A stretch of DNA of 64,000 nucleotides, taken from NCBI RefSeq assembly GCF_042665075.1, contig NZ_JBHTBR010000005.1, positions 558,001 through 622,000 of the forward strand, in the 5' to 3' direction. Each line of letters begins with the position of its first letter. Position 1 is the first letter of the stretch. This DNA is from Hirschia litorea (GTDB taxonomy: Bacteria; Pseudomonadota; Alphaproteobacteria; Caulobacterales; Hyphomonadaceae). Both the position numbers and the translations under genes were made by a program. Below are positions 1 to 9,549 of the stretch, one piece after another. The notes under the pieces are model-generated. The model had not been told where the DNA came from. It was given only the letters and a program-made list of their open reading frames with translations, and made no database searches.

Positions 1-350
1 AAAGGCAGCCCCGAAGCAGTCCAATGCGCCAATGTTTTTGTCAAAGCCACTCCCGTCATACTCACACCTGATGAAGCGACAACATCCAAAGTACCATCTT
101 CCAAATCTGCCTGAAACAGGCGTTCCATTGGCAATAAACTCGCCAAAGCCAGCGATATATATAAAATACCTGGACCCGCTGCACGCAGTAAATCAGCAGC
201 TGGTCCCAATGCTAATGGCGTCAAAGTCGCAGCGCCCGCATAAAATCCGACAGGCAGCGCCGCACCACCGCCTCCTCCCCAAGCCAGACGCAGCTCACGC
301 CAAAGCAATGGCAATAATTGCGCAGACATAGCCTCTTCAGAAACTTTCAT
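1..350 (-). CDS. ccmB: Heme exporter protein CcmB (partial, runs off window start)
   Basis: Membrane permease subunit of the CcmABCD system that handles heme for periplasmic cytochrome c maturation. About 116 N-terminal residues are visible, read from the reverse complement. They include LLPLLWRELRLAW near the start and ERLFQADLEDGTLD around residues 76-89, both characteristic of CcmB. Two hydrophobic stretches lie between them. The ATG at 350 overlaps the ccmA stop (ATGA), so the two genes are translationally coupled. The 3' part lies outside the window. The family call is strong even though the gene is cut. Confidence 0.9.
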   Translation of the reverse strand, partial: MKVSEEAMSAQLLPLLWRELRLAWGGGGGAALPVGFYAGAATLTPLALGPAADLLRAAGPGILYISLALASLLPMERLFQADLEDGTLDVVASSGVSMTGVALTKTLAHWTASGLP

Positions 351-1024
351 ACAGAAGATCCAATCTCTAAGGATGATATATCCTCTATTGTAGGCTTTGA
401 GTTTTTTGCTTTGCGTGGCGATAAAATCTCTAATGCACGCGCATTTGGAATAGCTGCACCATGCATTGCTGCGATAACAACACCGCCCTCATCATTGTGG
501 TTGGCAATCAGCTCTTTCACCAACTCTTGCCCCTTAGTATCTAGCGCTGCAAATGGCTCATCTAGCAACCAGACGGGTCGGTAGGTGATGAGCAGTCTAG
601 CTAATGACAAACGACGTCTTTGACCTGCCGATAATCCGCGTCCGGGCACATCGCGCCTCTTCCACAGTCCCACACGTTCCAATGCTGGCTGAATTTTGCC
701 TTTTCCTTCGCCAAAGAAACTCGCCCAAAACTTCATCTGATCTTCAACGCTCTCTTGGGCCTTAATTCCATCTTGATGACCGAGAAAATGTACCGGGTAA
801 AACGATGAAGAATGTGACCCGCTACCATCAGCATGATAAGCAATCGAACCAGCATCCGGACGTGTCAAACCAGCCAAAATGCGAAGCAAAGTTGACTTTC
901 CTGAGCCATTTTCACCCCTTAGTTCTAGAATTTCACCAGCTTTTGCCTCAAATGATATATCTTTAAAAAGAGTACGATACCCTCTGGTAGCGCCTACATT
1001 GCGAACGATTAGCAAGTTCTCCAC
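347..1024 (-). CDS. ccmA: Heme ABC exporter ATP-binding protein CcmA
   Basis: ATPase subunit of the cytochrome c maturation ABC complex; it releases holo-CcmE from CcmC/CcmD. The 225-residue length is normal. Walker A GENGSGKST is at residues 37-45, the signature LSAGQRRRLSLARLL lies near residue 135, and Walker B VWLLDEP follows. The signature LSAGQ plus the ccmB gene overlapping its stop separates it from generic ABC ATPases. It is divergent from acnA with about 145 bp between the starts, so the two promoters probably share this gap. Confidence 0.95.
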   Translation of the reverse strand: MENLLIVRNVGATRGYRTLFKDISFEAKAGEILELRGENGSGKSTLLRILAGLTRPDAGSIAYHADGSGSHSSSFYPVHFLGHQDGIKAQESVEDQMKFWASFFGEGKGKIQPALERVGLWKRRDVPGRGLSAGQRRRLSLARLLITYRPVWLLDEPFAALDTKGQELVKELIANHNDEGGVVIAAMHGAAIPNARALEILSPRKAKNSKPTIEDISSLEIGSSV

Positions 1025-1169
1025 TTTTTTACGACCATTCCTATAAAGTCACACATTGACGAATTGCGATATTCTGCTGGCTGGGCTAACAGAAGCGCAC
1101 ACTATACGGACGGGGGTTAAAAATCACCCGCGACCCTTTCACCACATTGTCTGGAAGGATTTTCTAAAC

Positions 1170-3845
1170 ATGGCGTCACTCGACAGCTTTAAATCTCGCC
1201 GCGAACTCAACGTAAACGGCAAATCATACGTTTACTACAGTTTACCTGTAGCCTCTGAAAATGGACTCGGCGACGTATCAAAACTCCCTGTTTCTCTAAA
1301 AGTGCTTTTGGAAAACTTACTTCGAAATGAAGATGGCACAACAGTAAAAGCAGAAGACATCAAAGCTTTTGCGGCTTGGTTGAACGATAAAGGTTCAGCG
1401 CAACACGAAATCGCATACCGTCCAGCACGTGTTCTTATGCAAGATTTCACAGGTGTTCCTGCTGTTGTAGACCTTGCGGCGATGCGTGATGCAGCCAAAA
1501 ACCTTGGCGCAGATGCTAAAGCAATTAACCCGCAAGTGCCTGTTGATCTTGTAATCGACCACTCTGTGATGGTTGATAATTTTGGTACACCGGACGCTTT
1601 CGAGCAAAACGTTGCCCGCGAATATGAGCGCAACAAAGAGCGTTATGAATTCCTAAAATGGGGTCAATCTGCATTTGAAAACTTCCGTGCAGTTCCTCCA
1701 GGCACAGGTATCTGTCACCAAGTAAACCTTGAATACCTCGCCAAAACTGTTTGGACAAAAGACGAGGACGGCGCAACTGTTGCCTATCCTGACACATGTG
1801 TGGGTACAGACTCTCACACTACAATGGTCAATGGTCTTTCTGTTCTCGGTTGGGGTGTTGGTGGTATTGAAGCTGAGGCTGCAATGCTTGGCCAACCTGT
1901 CTCAATGCTTATTCCTGAAGTTATCGGTTTCAAACTAACTGGTAAACTTTCAGAAGGCACAACAGCGACTGACCTTGTTCTTACAGTTGTTGAAATGCTT
2001 CGCAAAAAAGGTGTTGTCGGTAAATTCGTTGAATTCTTCGGCCCTGGACTTGCTAACCTATCTCTTGAAGATGAAGCAACTATCGCAAACATGGCTCCAG
2101 AATATGGTGCAACATGTGGCTTCTTCCCAGTAGATAAAGAAACACTCACATACCTAAACACAACTGGCCGCGGCGATGCACAAGTTGCGCTTGTAGAAGA
2201 ATACGCTAAAGCTCAAGGCATGTGGCGTACAGATGAAGAGCCTGTCTTCACAGACACAATCGAACTCGACATTTCTACAGTTCGCCCGTCAATCTCTGGA
2301 CCAAAACGTCCTCAAGACCGTATCGTTCTTGATGATGCCGCTGATGCATTCGCTGTGGCTTTGGATAAAGAATTCAACCAACTCAACGAAGCACACAAAC
2401 GTGCCAAAGTTGAAGGCGAAGAGTACTCAATCGGTCACGGTGATGTTGTCATTGCTGCGATCACATCGTGTACAAACACATCTAACCCATCAGTGCTTAT
2501 CGCTGCGGGCCTTGTCGCGCGTAAAGCAATCGAGCGCGGTATCAAGGTTCAGCCTTGGGTGAAAACATCTCTCGCACCTGGATCGCAGGTCGTAACAGAT
2601 TACCTCATCAAAGCTGGCCTACAAAAAGACCTTGATGCCCTTGGCTTCAACCTTGTGGGTTATGGTTGTACAACATGTATTGGTAACTCTGGTCCATTGC
2701 CGAAGAAAATTTCTGACGCAATTAACGCTGAAAACCTTGTTGCGACATCTGTTCTTTCAGGTAACCGTAACTTTGAAGGCCGCGTAAACCCAGACGTGCG
2801 TGCAAACTATCTTGCATCTCCTCCATTGGTTGTTGCATATGCGCTTGCAGGTTCAATGAATGTAGACATCACAAAAGACCCAATCGGGTATGATGATGAA
2901 AACGAGCCAGTATACCTAAAAGACGTTTGGCCTACATCAAAAGAAGTGGCAGACCTTGTTCGCACATCTGTGACATCTCAAATGTTTGATGAACGCTATG
3001 GCGATGTCTTCAAAGGCGACGCACACTGGCAGGCTGTTCAAGTCTCTGGTGGCGAAACATATGGCTGGCCAGAATCGACTTACGTTGCAAACCCGCCATA
3101 CTTTGAGGGCATGACAATGACTCCCGAAGCACCGGGTGATGTTGTAAACGCACGTATCCTTGGATTATTCGGTGACTCAATCACGACTGACCACATCTCT
3201 CCTGCGGGTAACATCAAAGCAGCTAGCCCTGCTGGCCGTTACTTGAAAGAAAAAGATGTGCCTGTTGTAGACTTCAACTCTTACGGTGCCCGCCGTGGTA
3301 ACCACGAAGTCATGATGCGCGGAACTTTCGCCAACATCCGTATCAAAAACCAAATGGTTCCAGGTACAGAAGGCGGCGTCACGAAGCACCAACCTTCAGG
3401 CGAGCAAATGGACATCTATGATGCAGCCATGCGCTATAAAGAAGAGAAGACACCATTGGTTATCTTCGCAGGTGACTTATACGGTAACGGATCTTCTCGT
3501 GACTGGGCTGCCAAAGGTACACGTCTACTAGGTGTGCGTGCGGTATGTGCATCCTCATTTGAGCGTATTCACCGTTCCAACTTGATTGGTATGGGTATTA
3601 TCCCACTTCAACTTCCTGCTGGTTCTGGTTGGTCAGACCTTGGCATGAAGGGTGATGAAGTTGTGACAATTGAAAACGTTGCAAACATTCAGCCGCGCCA
3701 AACATTGGCTGTGAACATCAAGTTCGCTGATGGATCAGAGAAAACGATCCAAGCTATGGTTCGTATTGATACTGAGAACGAGCTAGAATACTTCCGTAAT
3801 GACGGTATTCTACACTATGTTCTTAGAAACTTGGCGAATGGCTAA
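1170..3845 (+). CDS. acnA: Aconitate hydratase AcnA
   Basis: TCA-cycle enzyme interconverting citrate and isocitrate with a 4Fe-4S cluster. The product from ATG 1170 (MASLDSFKSRREL) is 891 residues, the usual AcnA length. An in-frame upstream extension to 1056 exists but is not AcnA-like, and GGAAGG at 1153-1158 sits before the 1170 start. Cluster ligands are visible in ITSCTNTSNPS and GYGCTTCIGNSGP. The C-terminal swivel domain carries GDLYGNGSSRDWAAKG. The gene is monocistronic, followed by a good terminator. Codon use is strongly biased, as expected for a highly expressed gene. Confidence 0.97.
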   Translation: MASLDSFKSRRELNVNGKSYVYYSLPVASENGLGDVSKLPVSLKVLLENLLRNEDGTTVKAEDIKAFAAWLNDKGSAQHEIAYRPARVLMQDFTGVPAVVDLAAMRDAAKNLGADAKAINPQVPVDLVIDHSVMVDNFGTPDAFEQNVAREYERNKERYEFLKWGQSAFENFRAVPPGTGICHQVNLEYLAKTVWTKDEDGATVAYPDTCVGTDSHTTMVNGLSVLGWGVGGIEAEAAMLGQPVSMLIPEVIGFKLTGKLSEGTTATDLVLTVVEMLRKKGVVGKFVEFFGPGLANLSLEDEATIANMAPEYGATCGFFPVDKETLTYLNTTGRGDAQVALVEEYAKAQGMWRTDEEPVFTDTIELDISTVRPSISGPKRPQDRIVLDDAADAFAVALDKEFNQLNEAHKRAKVEGEEYSIGHGDVVIAAITSCTNTSNPSVLIAAGLVARKAIERGIKVQPWVKTSLAPGSQVVTDYLIKAGLQKDLDALGFNLVGYGCTTCIGNSGPLPKKISDAINAENLVATSVLSGNRNFEGRVNPDVRANYLASPPLVVAYALAGSMNVDITKDPIGYDDENEPVYLKDVWPTSKEVADLVRTSVTSQMFDERYGDVFKGDAHWQAVQVSGGETYGWPESTYVANPPYFEGMTMTPEAPGDVVNARILGLFGDSITTDHISPAGNIKAASPAGRYLKEKDVPVVDFNSYGARRGNHEVMMRGTFANIRIKNQMVPGTEGGVTKHQPSGEQMDIYDAAMRYKEEKTPLVIFAGDLYGNGSSRDWAAKGTRLLGVRAVCASSFERIHRSNLIGMGIIPLQLPAGSGWSDLGMKGDEVVTIENVANIQPRQTLAVNIKFADGSEKTIQAMVRIDTENELEYFRNDGILHYVLRNLANG

Positions 3846-3884
3846 TATCTATCTCAGTGCCTCGCGCTGAATGATTCATCTTTT

Positions 3885-3915
3885 AAGCCCCTTTCTTTAC
3901 CGGAAGGGGCTTTTT
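3885..3915 (+). terminator. Rho-independent terminator after acnA
   Basis: AAGCCCCTT (3885-3893) pairs with AAGGGGCTT (3904-3912), followed by a T run. It lies 40 bp after the acnA stop. Confidence 0.85.
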
Positions 3916-3999
3916 CGTATAAAGTCCGTCTCTTGTCTTTAATCTCGCTCACATTGTCTTGATTGGTATGTGTTCGCGCAGTGTTGTATATAATGGGAT

Positions 4000-4755
4000 A
4001 TGAACATTAAACGCCTCCTCCCCCTCGTATTTGCGCTAGCCGTATCTGCCTTTGTAAGCCCTAGCTTTGCCAAAGCTCCTTCCGCGCAGCCAAATGCTAA
4101 ATCGCCTGCACCAAAAACCGAAAAACTTCTTCCCTTTATGGAATTATATACAAGTCAAGCGTGTCCACGCTGCCCTAAAGGAAATGAGAATTTCTCCAAT
4201 TTTGCGGCCAAAACGGATGTCGTCGCGATCACCTTCCCCGTTGATTATTGGGACTTTATGGGTTGGCACGACACATATGCGCAAAAAGGCTTCACAAAGC
4301 GTCAGGAAGTCTTGAATGCAAGCCTCGGACGTCGCGGCCCCTACACGCCCCAAGTCATTTTTAACGGAAAAGAGCATTGTTCCGCTATCAATGATAAAAC
4401 CATGTCGCGTAAATTAGAGGCAACATCTCAAAAGCAAACTGAACTTTCAGTTGCCTATGATGGACGTGATCTTAGCATCGCAAACAACGCAACCGCTTTG
4501 GATATTTGGCTGATTGAATTTGAACCAGGTGAAACATTCGCCACACCAAAATCTGGTCAGAACGCGAATAAAACTATGGTCTACCATAACCGCGCCAAGC
4601 AAATATCGCTTGCTGGACAAGTCAGCGAAAGCGGCACCTATCACGTGCCTTGCCCGTCGCATTGCGCAATCATATTTGAGGAGCCCGACCATGGTGCTGT
4701 CTTAGGAGCAATAACATTTCCTAAAACACCCGCACTAAACACGGCGCTCAACTAA
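4000..4755 (+). CDS. Secreted DUF1223 (thioredoxin-like) protein
   Basis: DUF1223 family protein of unknown function with a thioredoxin-like fold; 251 residues. An N-terminal signal peptide (hydrophobic residues 5-22, likely cleavage after SFA at 22-24) points to the periplasm. The family motif ELYTSQACPRCPKG carries a CxxC pair at Cys55 and Cys58, where relatives usually read FTSQGCSSCP. A second conserved block, FPVDYWDFMGWHD, follows. It sits beside acnA and the ccm genes, a common alphaproteobacterial arrangement, so a redox role near cytochrome maturation is plausible but unproven. It converges on the DUF4340 gene with no visible terminator. Confidence 0.85.
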   Translation: MNIKRLLPLVFALAVSAFVSPSFAKAPSAQPNAKSPAPKTEKLLPFMELYTSQACPRCPKGNENFSNFAAKTDVVAITFPVDYWDFMGWHDTYAQKGFTKRQEVLNASLGRRGPYTPQVIFNGKEHCSAINDKTMSRKLEATSQKQTELSVAYDGRDLSIANNATALDIWLIEFEPGETFATPKSGQNANKTMVYHNRAKQISLAGQVSESGTYHVPCPSHCAIIFEEPDHGAVLGAITFPKTPALNTALN

Positions 4756-4757
4756 GA

Positions 4758-5777
4758 TTATTTGATCACAGCGATATCATTAAGCGCTGTGGTCATAATA
4801 TTGAAATCCATATTTGAAATCTCAAACGCCCACCCAGCGACCTTGTCTTCAAGCTCATCTATCTGGTCGCTTATTTCTTCTCGCTCAACCTCAAGTCCTT
4901 GCGAGAACACCGCCCAGTATTTGCCCTTATCTTCAATTAATTCGACCTCAATCACCCAGCCTTGGTGTGTGATTGTACGATGAATAGCGCGCAATCGGCC
5001 TTTAATTTCGCTACGTGGCGCAACATCAAGCGGCACCAATCGAGATAAGGCTAAAGCTGGAGGATTCGGTGCAAAACTCGCTATCAGAAGCGCATCCTCA
5101 TAAGGTTCCGTCAATTCAAATTGACCCGGTGCATCCCCGCGAACCTTCAAACCATAGCTAGAGCGCCCGTCTTTAAACTCAACTTGAACACGCGCAATAT
5201 CTTCTGCGCCAATTTCCAATATATCTAAATCCAACCAACGTGCCGGCGTTTGCAATGGTGGAAAAATACTCGCATCTACGGCCCAAGTTTGCATCTCATC
5301 TGGCTTGCGAATATAGGCGGATCCGTTTTTAAAACCCACAACCATATTCACCAATGTATTTCCATCCGCATCCTTCACCTGCATAAGCGCGCCAGTGCCG
5401 CCCTCGAGTGGGTCACCCAACCCCAAACGGTCAAATTTCTTAGGATCGACTGTCATTTGGCGGGTAAATGTCATTGAAGCTAATGCTTCAGATAAATTCG
5501 CAATCGCAGTCAACTGGATCGGATATCGCCCACGCTCACTCAAAAACCAATCACGCCCATCACGTGTTAAATGATAAGTGCCTTCTTTCGTCGTCACACT
5601 TATATCATCTGCCGCCGTTACATCGGCTTCAAATTCGGGCAAAACCACCTTACCCACAAGGCCGGCCTGCTTACGCGTATGTTTATCCATGCCGGATATA
5701 AAAGCCGTCGCAAAAGACAGCACGGCCAATGCGCTACATCCCCATAGCAGACGAGACCGTTTTTTCGCCTTTGCCAT
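4758..5777 (-). CDS. DUF4340 domain protein, last gene of GldAFG-like operon
   Basis: 339-residue protein with one N-terminal membrane segment (about residues 9-28) and a long non-cytoplasmic part matching the DUF4340 type (TYHLTRDGRDWFLSERGRYP, LLIASFAPNPPALALSRLVP). Such proteins regularly follow GldG-like auxiliary subunits of ABC-2 exporters. Its ATG overlaps the upstream stop by one base (TAATG), so translation is coupled. The substrate and exact role are unknown. The family assignment rests on layout and context and is moderately firm. Confidence 0.75.
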   Translation of the reverse strand: MAKAKKRSRLLWGCSALAVLSFATAFISGMDKHTRKQAGLVGKVVLPEFEADVTAADDISVTTKEGTYHLTRDGRDWFLSERGRYPIQLTAIANLSEALASMTFTRQMTVDPKKFDRLGLGDPLEGGTGALMQVKDADGNTLVNMVVGFKNGSAYIRKPDEMQTWAVDASIFPPLQTPARWLDLDILEIGAEDIARVQVEFKDGRSSYGLKVRGDAPGQFELTEPYEDALLIASFAPNPPALALSRLVPLDVAPRSEIKGRLRAIHRTITHQGWVIEVELIEDKGKYWAVFSQGLEVEREEISDQIDELEDKVAGWAFEISNMDFNIMTTALNDIAVIK

Positions 5778-7663
5778 TAGCGACTCCTCCCCTTGCTACG
5801 GTTTCTCCAACCGACAACGAAAAACCCAATAAGGATAATCAATGCAGGCGGCACCCACACATTAAACAGCGCTAGACGCCCCGATAATTTGTCGATGTCT
5901 GCCCGAAACTCGCGCTCTACTTCGCGTAAGCGTTGGCGTATCTCAATGGCTTCAGCCCGAAAGCGCGTCAGCTCTTCTGCTTCTGCTTGGTCAATCGCAT
6001 CCATTCCCAAGCCATTGCCCAGCAGACCACCTCCCGCACCAGAAGCGCGCAATTCATCTAAGCGTGCCTCTGTTTGTTGAAGCCGTGTTTGTAGAATTTC
6101 CTGCTCTTCATACAATCTCTCGCGTGCAGCAGCCCGCATGTCATCCACGCGCGTCATTGGCCGCGCAGATGGCGCACGCGATCGTAAATGCACCAAAGCA
6201 TCAGATCCCGATAAATTATCCAAAGCATTCAGAACAAAGGCCGCATTATCGGCAACTGGCGCGCCTCCATTCGGGCTGACATAGAATGTGTCATCAAACA
6301 TATCAGCGTCTGAAATCAGTATTATATCAACAGCTTGTTCAGATTTTTCTAAATGCGGTAGCTCAGTATTAGAATCCTTCGCCAAAGCTGCCAAAACTGG
6401 ATCATCAGGAATAACAATTGGCGGGATTGCATCCGTAAATGTGCTTTGCAGCTCCCCCGTCAATCGACCGATAAGCGTTTGCTGCACGCCCAGTCCGGCA
6501 TAATTGCTCATTAATTCACGTGGCGTCACCTCGCGTCCTGCGCGCTGCGAGCTGATCATCATAGCTTGCGCCGTTGTCCATACCAGCGGTTCAAAATCAG
6601 CGCCAAGTGCAGGTGTTACATTCAATACGCCCGCCGCTCCAAAATTAATCGAGCGCGCAAGGTCTGCTGTAACTGGGTCATCATTTGACATATTACCGCG
6701 TGGCGGCGCGATAAACAAAGGCTGCACTTCTACAAAACGTCGTCCGTTTTCAATGCGCTCAACTGGAAGACCAATTTCTTTATCTATCACCACCTCAGTT
6801 AAAGGTGTCAGGCCCAACATCGCCTCAATGGGACCAAGACTAGAAGTAAGGTGCGCACGCCGTCCACGCGCAGCCACGGAAGCTTTTGATGTTGGATCAA
6901 GCGCTATAATTGCCCGCCCTATCCGCAGCAAGCCTTGCTCGATCAAATATTGCTGGCGAGGGCTTAGCTTAGGAGGATGCACAATCATCAATGCATCTAA
7001 TTTTTCAGGAAGCACCACAAAATTCGGGTCTATCGGCACAATCTCATAGCTTCGTGCCATTTCTCGCAACAAGTAATAGTCCTTTGGAGACTGACCAGAC
7101 CCGGCAAAATCAACCAGACTTGTCAAAACCCCAATACGCGCAGGTAAAGGATCATCCAATTGTGAGATGAGCTTCACCAAATCATATTCCAGTAAGGCTT
7201 CTCGCTCTGGTGCTAAATATGGAATTACAATTTCATCGTCTACAGAATTGCGACCCACTATCGCCATATAAAGAGGATCACCAGAATCAGTTTGAGTGGA
7301 CTGAATACCGGCATCAATTAAACGCTCTTCTTCGTCTGAAAAAGGTTCTGGATCTGTCTCAACAATAATCACATCACCGCCCGAGCGCGCTGCGATTTCA
7401 GATAATAATTCTCTTACCCGCGCGCCATATGTGCGGATCGCAGGAAAGTCCGCTGCAAGCTTTCTTGAATACACAAATTGCAATTCAATTGGCTCAGCTA
7501 GATTTGCAGCAACGCCTTTGGCAGCGCTCGATAGCGTATAGAGCTTATTCTCCGTCATATCGACGCGCGCACTCGATAGCCAATTTTGTGACGTGATATT
7601 TAATCCACCAAAAATCAAAACGGCCAATGCGCTAATTGCCAGCGTAAAGTGTTTGGTTTTCAT
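5777..7663 (-). CDS. GldG-type ABC transporter auxiliary protein
   Basis: 628-residue protein with an N-terminal membrane segment (about 8-27), a large extracytoplasmic GldG/ABC_transp_aux region (DMTENKLYTLSSAAK near the start is typical), a charged coiled coil at about residues 530-600, and a C-terminal membrane segment (PPALIILIGFFVVGW) followed by a basic tail. In Bacteroidetes GldG works with GldA and GldF in gliding; in Proteobacteria the same trio occurs without gliding and its cargo is unknown. It starts directly after the permease stop (TAAATG), with GGAGGG as ribosome binding site. Confidence 0.85.
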   Translation of the reverse strand: MKTKHFTLAISALAVLIFGGLNITSQNWLSSARVDMTENKLYTLSSAAKGVAANLAEPIELQFVYSRKLAADFPAIRTYGARVRELLSEIAARSGGDVIIVETDPEPFSDEEERLIDAGIQSTQTDSGDPLYMAIVGRNSVDDEIVIPYLAPEREALLEYDLVKLISQLDDPLPARIGVLTSLVDFAGSGQSPKDYYLLREMARSYEIVPIDPNFVVLPEKLDALMIVHPPKLSPRQQYLIEQGLLRIGRAIIALDPTSKASVAARGRRAHLTSSLGPIEAMLGLTPLTEVVIDKEIGLPVERIENGRRFVEVQPLFIAPPRGNMSNDDPVTADLARSINFGAAGVLNVTPALGADFEPLVWTTAQAMMISSQRAGREVTPRELMSNYAGLGVQQTLIGRLTGELQSTFTDAIPPIVIPDDPVLAALAKDSNTELPHLEKSEQAVDIILISDADMFDDTFYVSPNGGAPVADNAAFVLNALDNLSGSDALVHLRSRAPSARPMTRVDDMRAAARERLYEEQEILQTRLQQTEARLDELRASGAGGGLLGNGLGMDAIDQAEAEELTRFRAEAIEIRQRLREVEREFRADIDKLSGRLALFNVWVPPALIILIGFFVVGWRNRSKGRSR

Positions 7664-8506
7664 TTAGCCAGCCCTCCGGCTTGAAATCCATAACGTGTTC
7701 AAAGTCAGCCACAGAACAATGAAACCCGCGTAAAACAACAAAGCCCGCAGTTCGAGCACACCCCGTTGAGCAGCTTCAAAATGCGTCAAAAACGAGAAGC
7801 TCCGCGCCGCCTCCGCCACGCCCGCTCCTAGAAAGCCCGCTAACCCAGAGGCAACAAGCGGCAAGCCCATTACGGTAAACACAAAACCAATTGTCACCGC
7901 CAACACAAAAGCAACCACCTGATTACCAGCCAAGGCAGATAAAGCACCACTAAGCGCAACATAGCCGCCCGCCATCATAAAGCTCATAATATAAGCCAAC
8001 ATAATCGCCGTATTATCAGGTGAACCAAGGTAATTGACCGAAATCCACATTGGGAAGGTCATCAACAGCGCCACTCCAGCAACCGTCCATGCCGCAAGAA
8101 ATTTCCCGACAACAAGCGCCCATACGGGTGCTGGCAAGGTCAGCAATAATTCCAGTGTTCCAGACCGTATTTCTTCCGCCCAAAGCCGCATAGTCACCGC
8201 CGGCAAGAAAACAAGATATAGCCAAGGATGGAAAAAGAAAAAGGGAGAGAGGTCAGCGCGATTTGTATCGAAAAAGCGGCCAATCTCAAATGTGAATGCC
8301 CCTAAAGACAATAGGAAAACAGCGATAAACACATACGCCAAAGGCGTAAAAAAATACGCGCGCAATTCACGATTATATATGGATGTTACCGCGGCCATTG
8401 CCGCACGTTGGCGTGTTTTGCGTCCCATATGCGCATGCACATCCTCGCCCGACTTTAGTTCTTCTTGGGAAATTCCCGCTACATTTACAGAAGATGGATC
8501 GCTCAT
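7664..8506 (-). CDS. ABC-2 type permease (GldF-like)
   Basis: 280-residue membrane protein with about six hydrophobic segments and a basic, soluble N-terminus of about 40 residues. The segment YNRELRAYFFTPLAYVFIAVFL and the conserved AEEIRSGTLELLLTLP are typical of GldF/NosY-like ABC-2 permeases. Its start overlaps the ATPase stop (ATGA). It is expected to form the transmembrane part of the exporter made with the adjacent ATPase. Confidence 0.9.
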   Translation of the reverse strand: MSDPSSVNVAGISQEELKSGEDVHAHMGRKTRQRAAMAAVTSIYNRELRAYFFTPLAYVFIAVFLLSLGAFTFEIGRFFDTNRADLSPFFFFHPWLYLVFLPAVTMRLWAEEIRSGTLELLLTLPAPVWALVVGKFLAAWTVAGVALLMTFPMWISVNYLGSPDNTAIMLAYIMSFMMAGGYVALSGALSALAGNQVVAFVLAVTIGFVFTVMGLPLVASGLAGFLGAGVAEAARSFSFLTHFEAAQRGVLELRALLFYAGFIVLWLTLNTLWISSRRAG

Positions 8507-9249
8507 TGTGGGATACTTTCTTCTTGGGTTAGCAATGTAAACGCATCTTCTAGCGTTTTCGCAGGCAAATTGGTCACCAATCCTGCGGGCGTATCATCGG
8601 CAACAATTTTACCGCCATCAATCACCAATGCCCGTGAGCACATCGCCTGAACTTCATCTAATTGGTGAGTTGAAATCAAAATCGCTTTGTCTTTAGACAT
8701 ACGCGCGATCAAGCTTCGCACAGCCCGTTTTTGATTTGGGTCGAGGCCATCTGTCGGTTCATCCAACACTAGCACCGGCGGATCATGAATAATCGCACCA
8801 GCCAACCCAACACGTCGCTTATACCCTTTTGATAAAGTATCTATTGAACGATCAATTACCGCCTCAATTCGCGCATCAGCAATAACGCGATCTAGCGCCC
8901 ACCGTGTCTGCGACATGGACAGACCATGCGTTCCCGCAAGAAAAGTCAAAAAGCCGCGCGCTGTTAAATCGCCATAAAGCGGAGCACCTTCAGCAAGATA
9001 GCCAAGCGCAATTTGCGCATTCTCGCGCTCCTGGCAAATACTCGCCCCTGCAATGAAAGCATCACCACTATCAGGCTCAAGAAAGCCAGATATCATCCGC
9101 ATAGTTGTCGACTTACCCGCCCCATTGGGTCCTAAGAAGGCAACAACCTCCCCTTTCTCAACGGTAAAGGAAACACCCCGAACAGCATGTTTGATACTCA
9201 GCCCACTGCCATAGGTTTTTACAAGGCGATCAATCTTCAACAGGCTCAA
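8503..9249 (-). CDS. ABC transporter ATP-binding protein (GldA-like)
   Basis: ATPase of the GldAFG-like exporter. Walker A GPNGAGKST, signature-region LSKGYKRRVGLAGAI and Walker B VLVLDEPTDGLDP are clear; the H-loop is STHQLDE. Start choice is open: the reading frame reaches a GTG at 9276, but GGAGAG lies six bases before an in-frame TTG at 9249, giving MSLLKIDRLVKTYG, the usual N-terminus of this family. I use 9249. First gene of a four-gene minus-strand operon with overlapping junctions throughout. Confidence 0.88.
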   Translation of the reverse strand: MSLLKIDRLVKTYGSGLSIKHAVRGVSFTVEKGEVVAFLGPNGAGKSTTMRMISGFLEPDSGDAFIAGASICQERENAQIALGYLAEGAPLYGDLTARGFLTFLAGTHGLSMSQTRWALDRVIADARIEAVIDRSIDTLSKGYKRRVGLAGAIIHDPPVLVLDEPTDGLDPNQKRAVRSLIARMSKDKAILISTHQLDEVQAMCSRALVIDGGKIVADDTPAGLVTNLPAKTLEDAFTLLTQEESIPQ

Positions 9250-9356
9250 AAGAAACTCTCCGATCCATTCGCTCACTCAAATCAAATCGCTGAAAAGAGT
9301 CATGATATAGTTTGATAGCGTGCGTCGCGCATTAAGCAAAGAAGGCGTGACGTGGC

Positions 9357-9375
9357 ATATGTTTAAATAACATAT
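9357..9375. repeat. Perfect dyad upstream of the ABC operon
   Basis: ATATGTT (9357-9363), five-base spacer, AACATAT (9369-9375). It lies roughly 110 bp upstream of the ATPase gene start, in a position fit for an operator. The factor is unknown. Confidence 0.5.
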
Positions 9376-9378
9376 CTG

Positions 9379-9549
9379 TCACAACACCCAACCGTCTAAC
9401 TCAGCAAAATCAGCTTCATTACAGCTATTTATTCTAGCGGCTCTAATATCAATTTTAGGATTGGTGTCAGACAGACTTGGAACAATTGGCCCACGGGGGG
9501 CTGGGGGGCTGTTGGGTCCGGAGCCGTTACTTCTCAGCCTATCTGACAT
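9379..9549 (-). CDS. Possible small protein, 56 aa
   Basis: Small frame read from the reverse complement: ATG at 9549, TGA at 9379-9381. It begins MSDRLRSNGSGPNSPP and ends CNEADFAELDGWVL. The run of C residues seen as G runs on the plus strand becomes Pro codons (PPAPRGP). The second half (PKIDIRAARI) has an ordinary protein composition. No strong ribosome binding site precedes the ATG and no family is recognised. It could be a real missed gene, a remnant, or chance. Confidence 0.3.
   Translation of the reverse strand: MSDRLRSNGSGPNSPPAPRGPIVPSLSDTNPKIDIRAARINSCNEADFAELDGWVL

Noticed and set aside
1235..2161. Several long minus-strand frames inside acnA
   Set aside because: Shadows of a highly expressed gene with strong codon bias; no family similarity.
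4000..4755. DUF1223 gene as a CcmG-type thioredoxin
   Set aside because: The motif TSQACPRCP and the following FPVDYWDFMGW are DUF1223, not the WCxxC of CcmG.
9491..9520. G-rich run (two GGGGGG tracts) as a G-quadruplex or the core of a small RNA, with TGTCAGA/TCTGACA arms around it
   Set aside because: On the minus strand the run reads as Pro codons in a plausible 56-codon frame, and the arms are codons of the same frame. The SRP RNA core GGTCCGGAAGGAAGC is absent.
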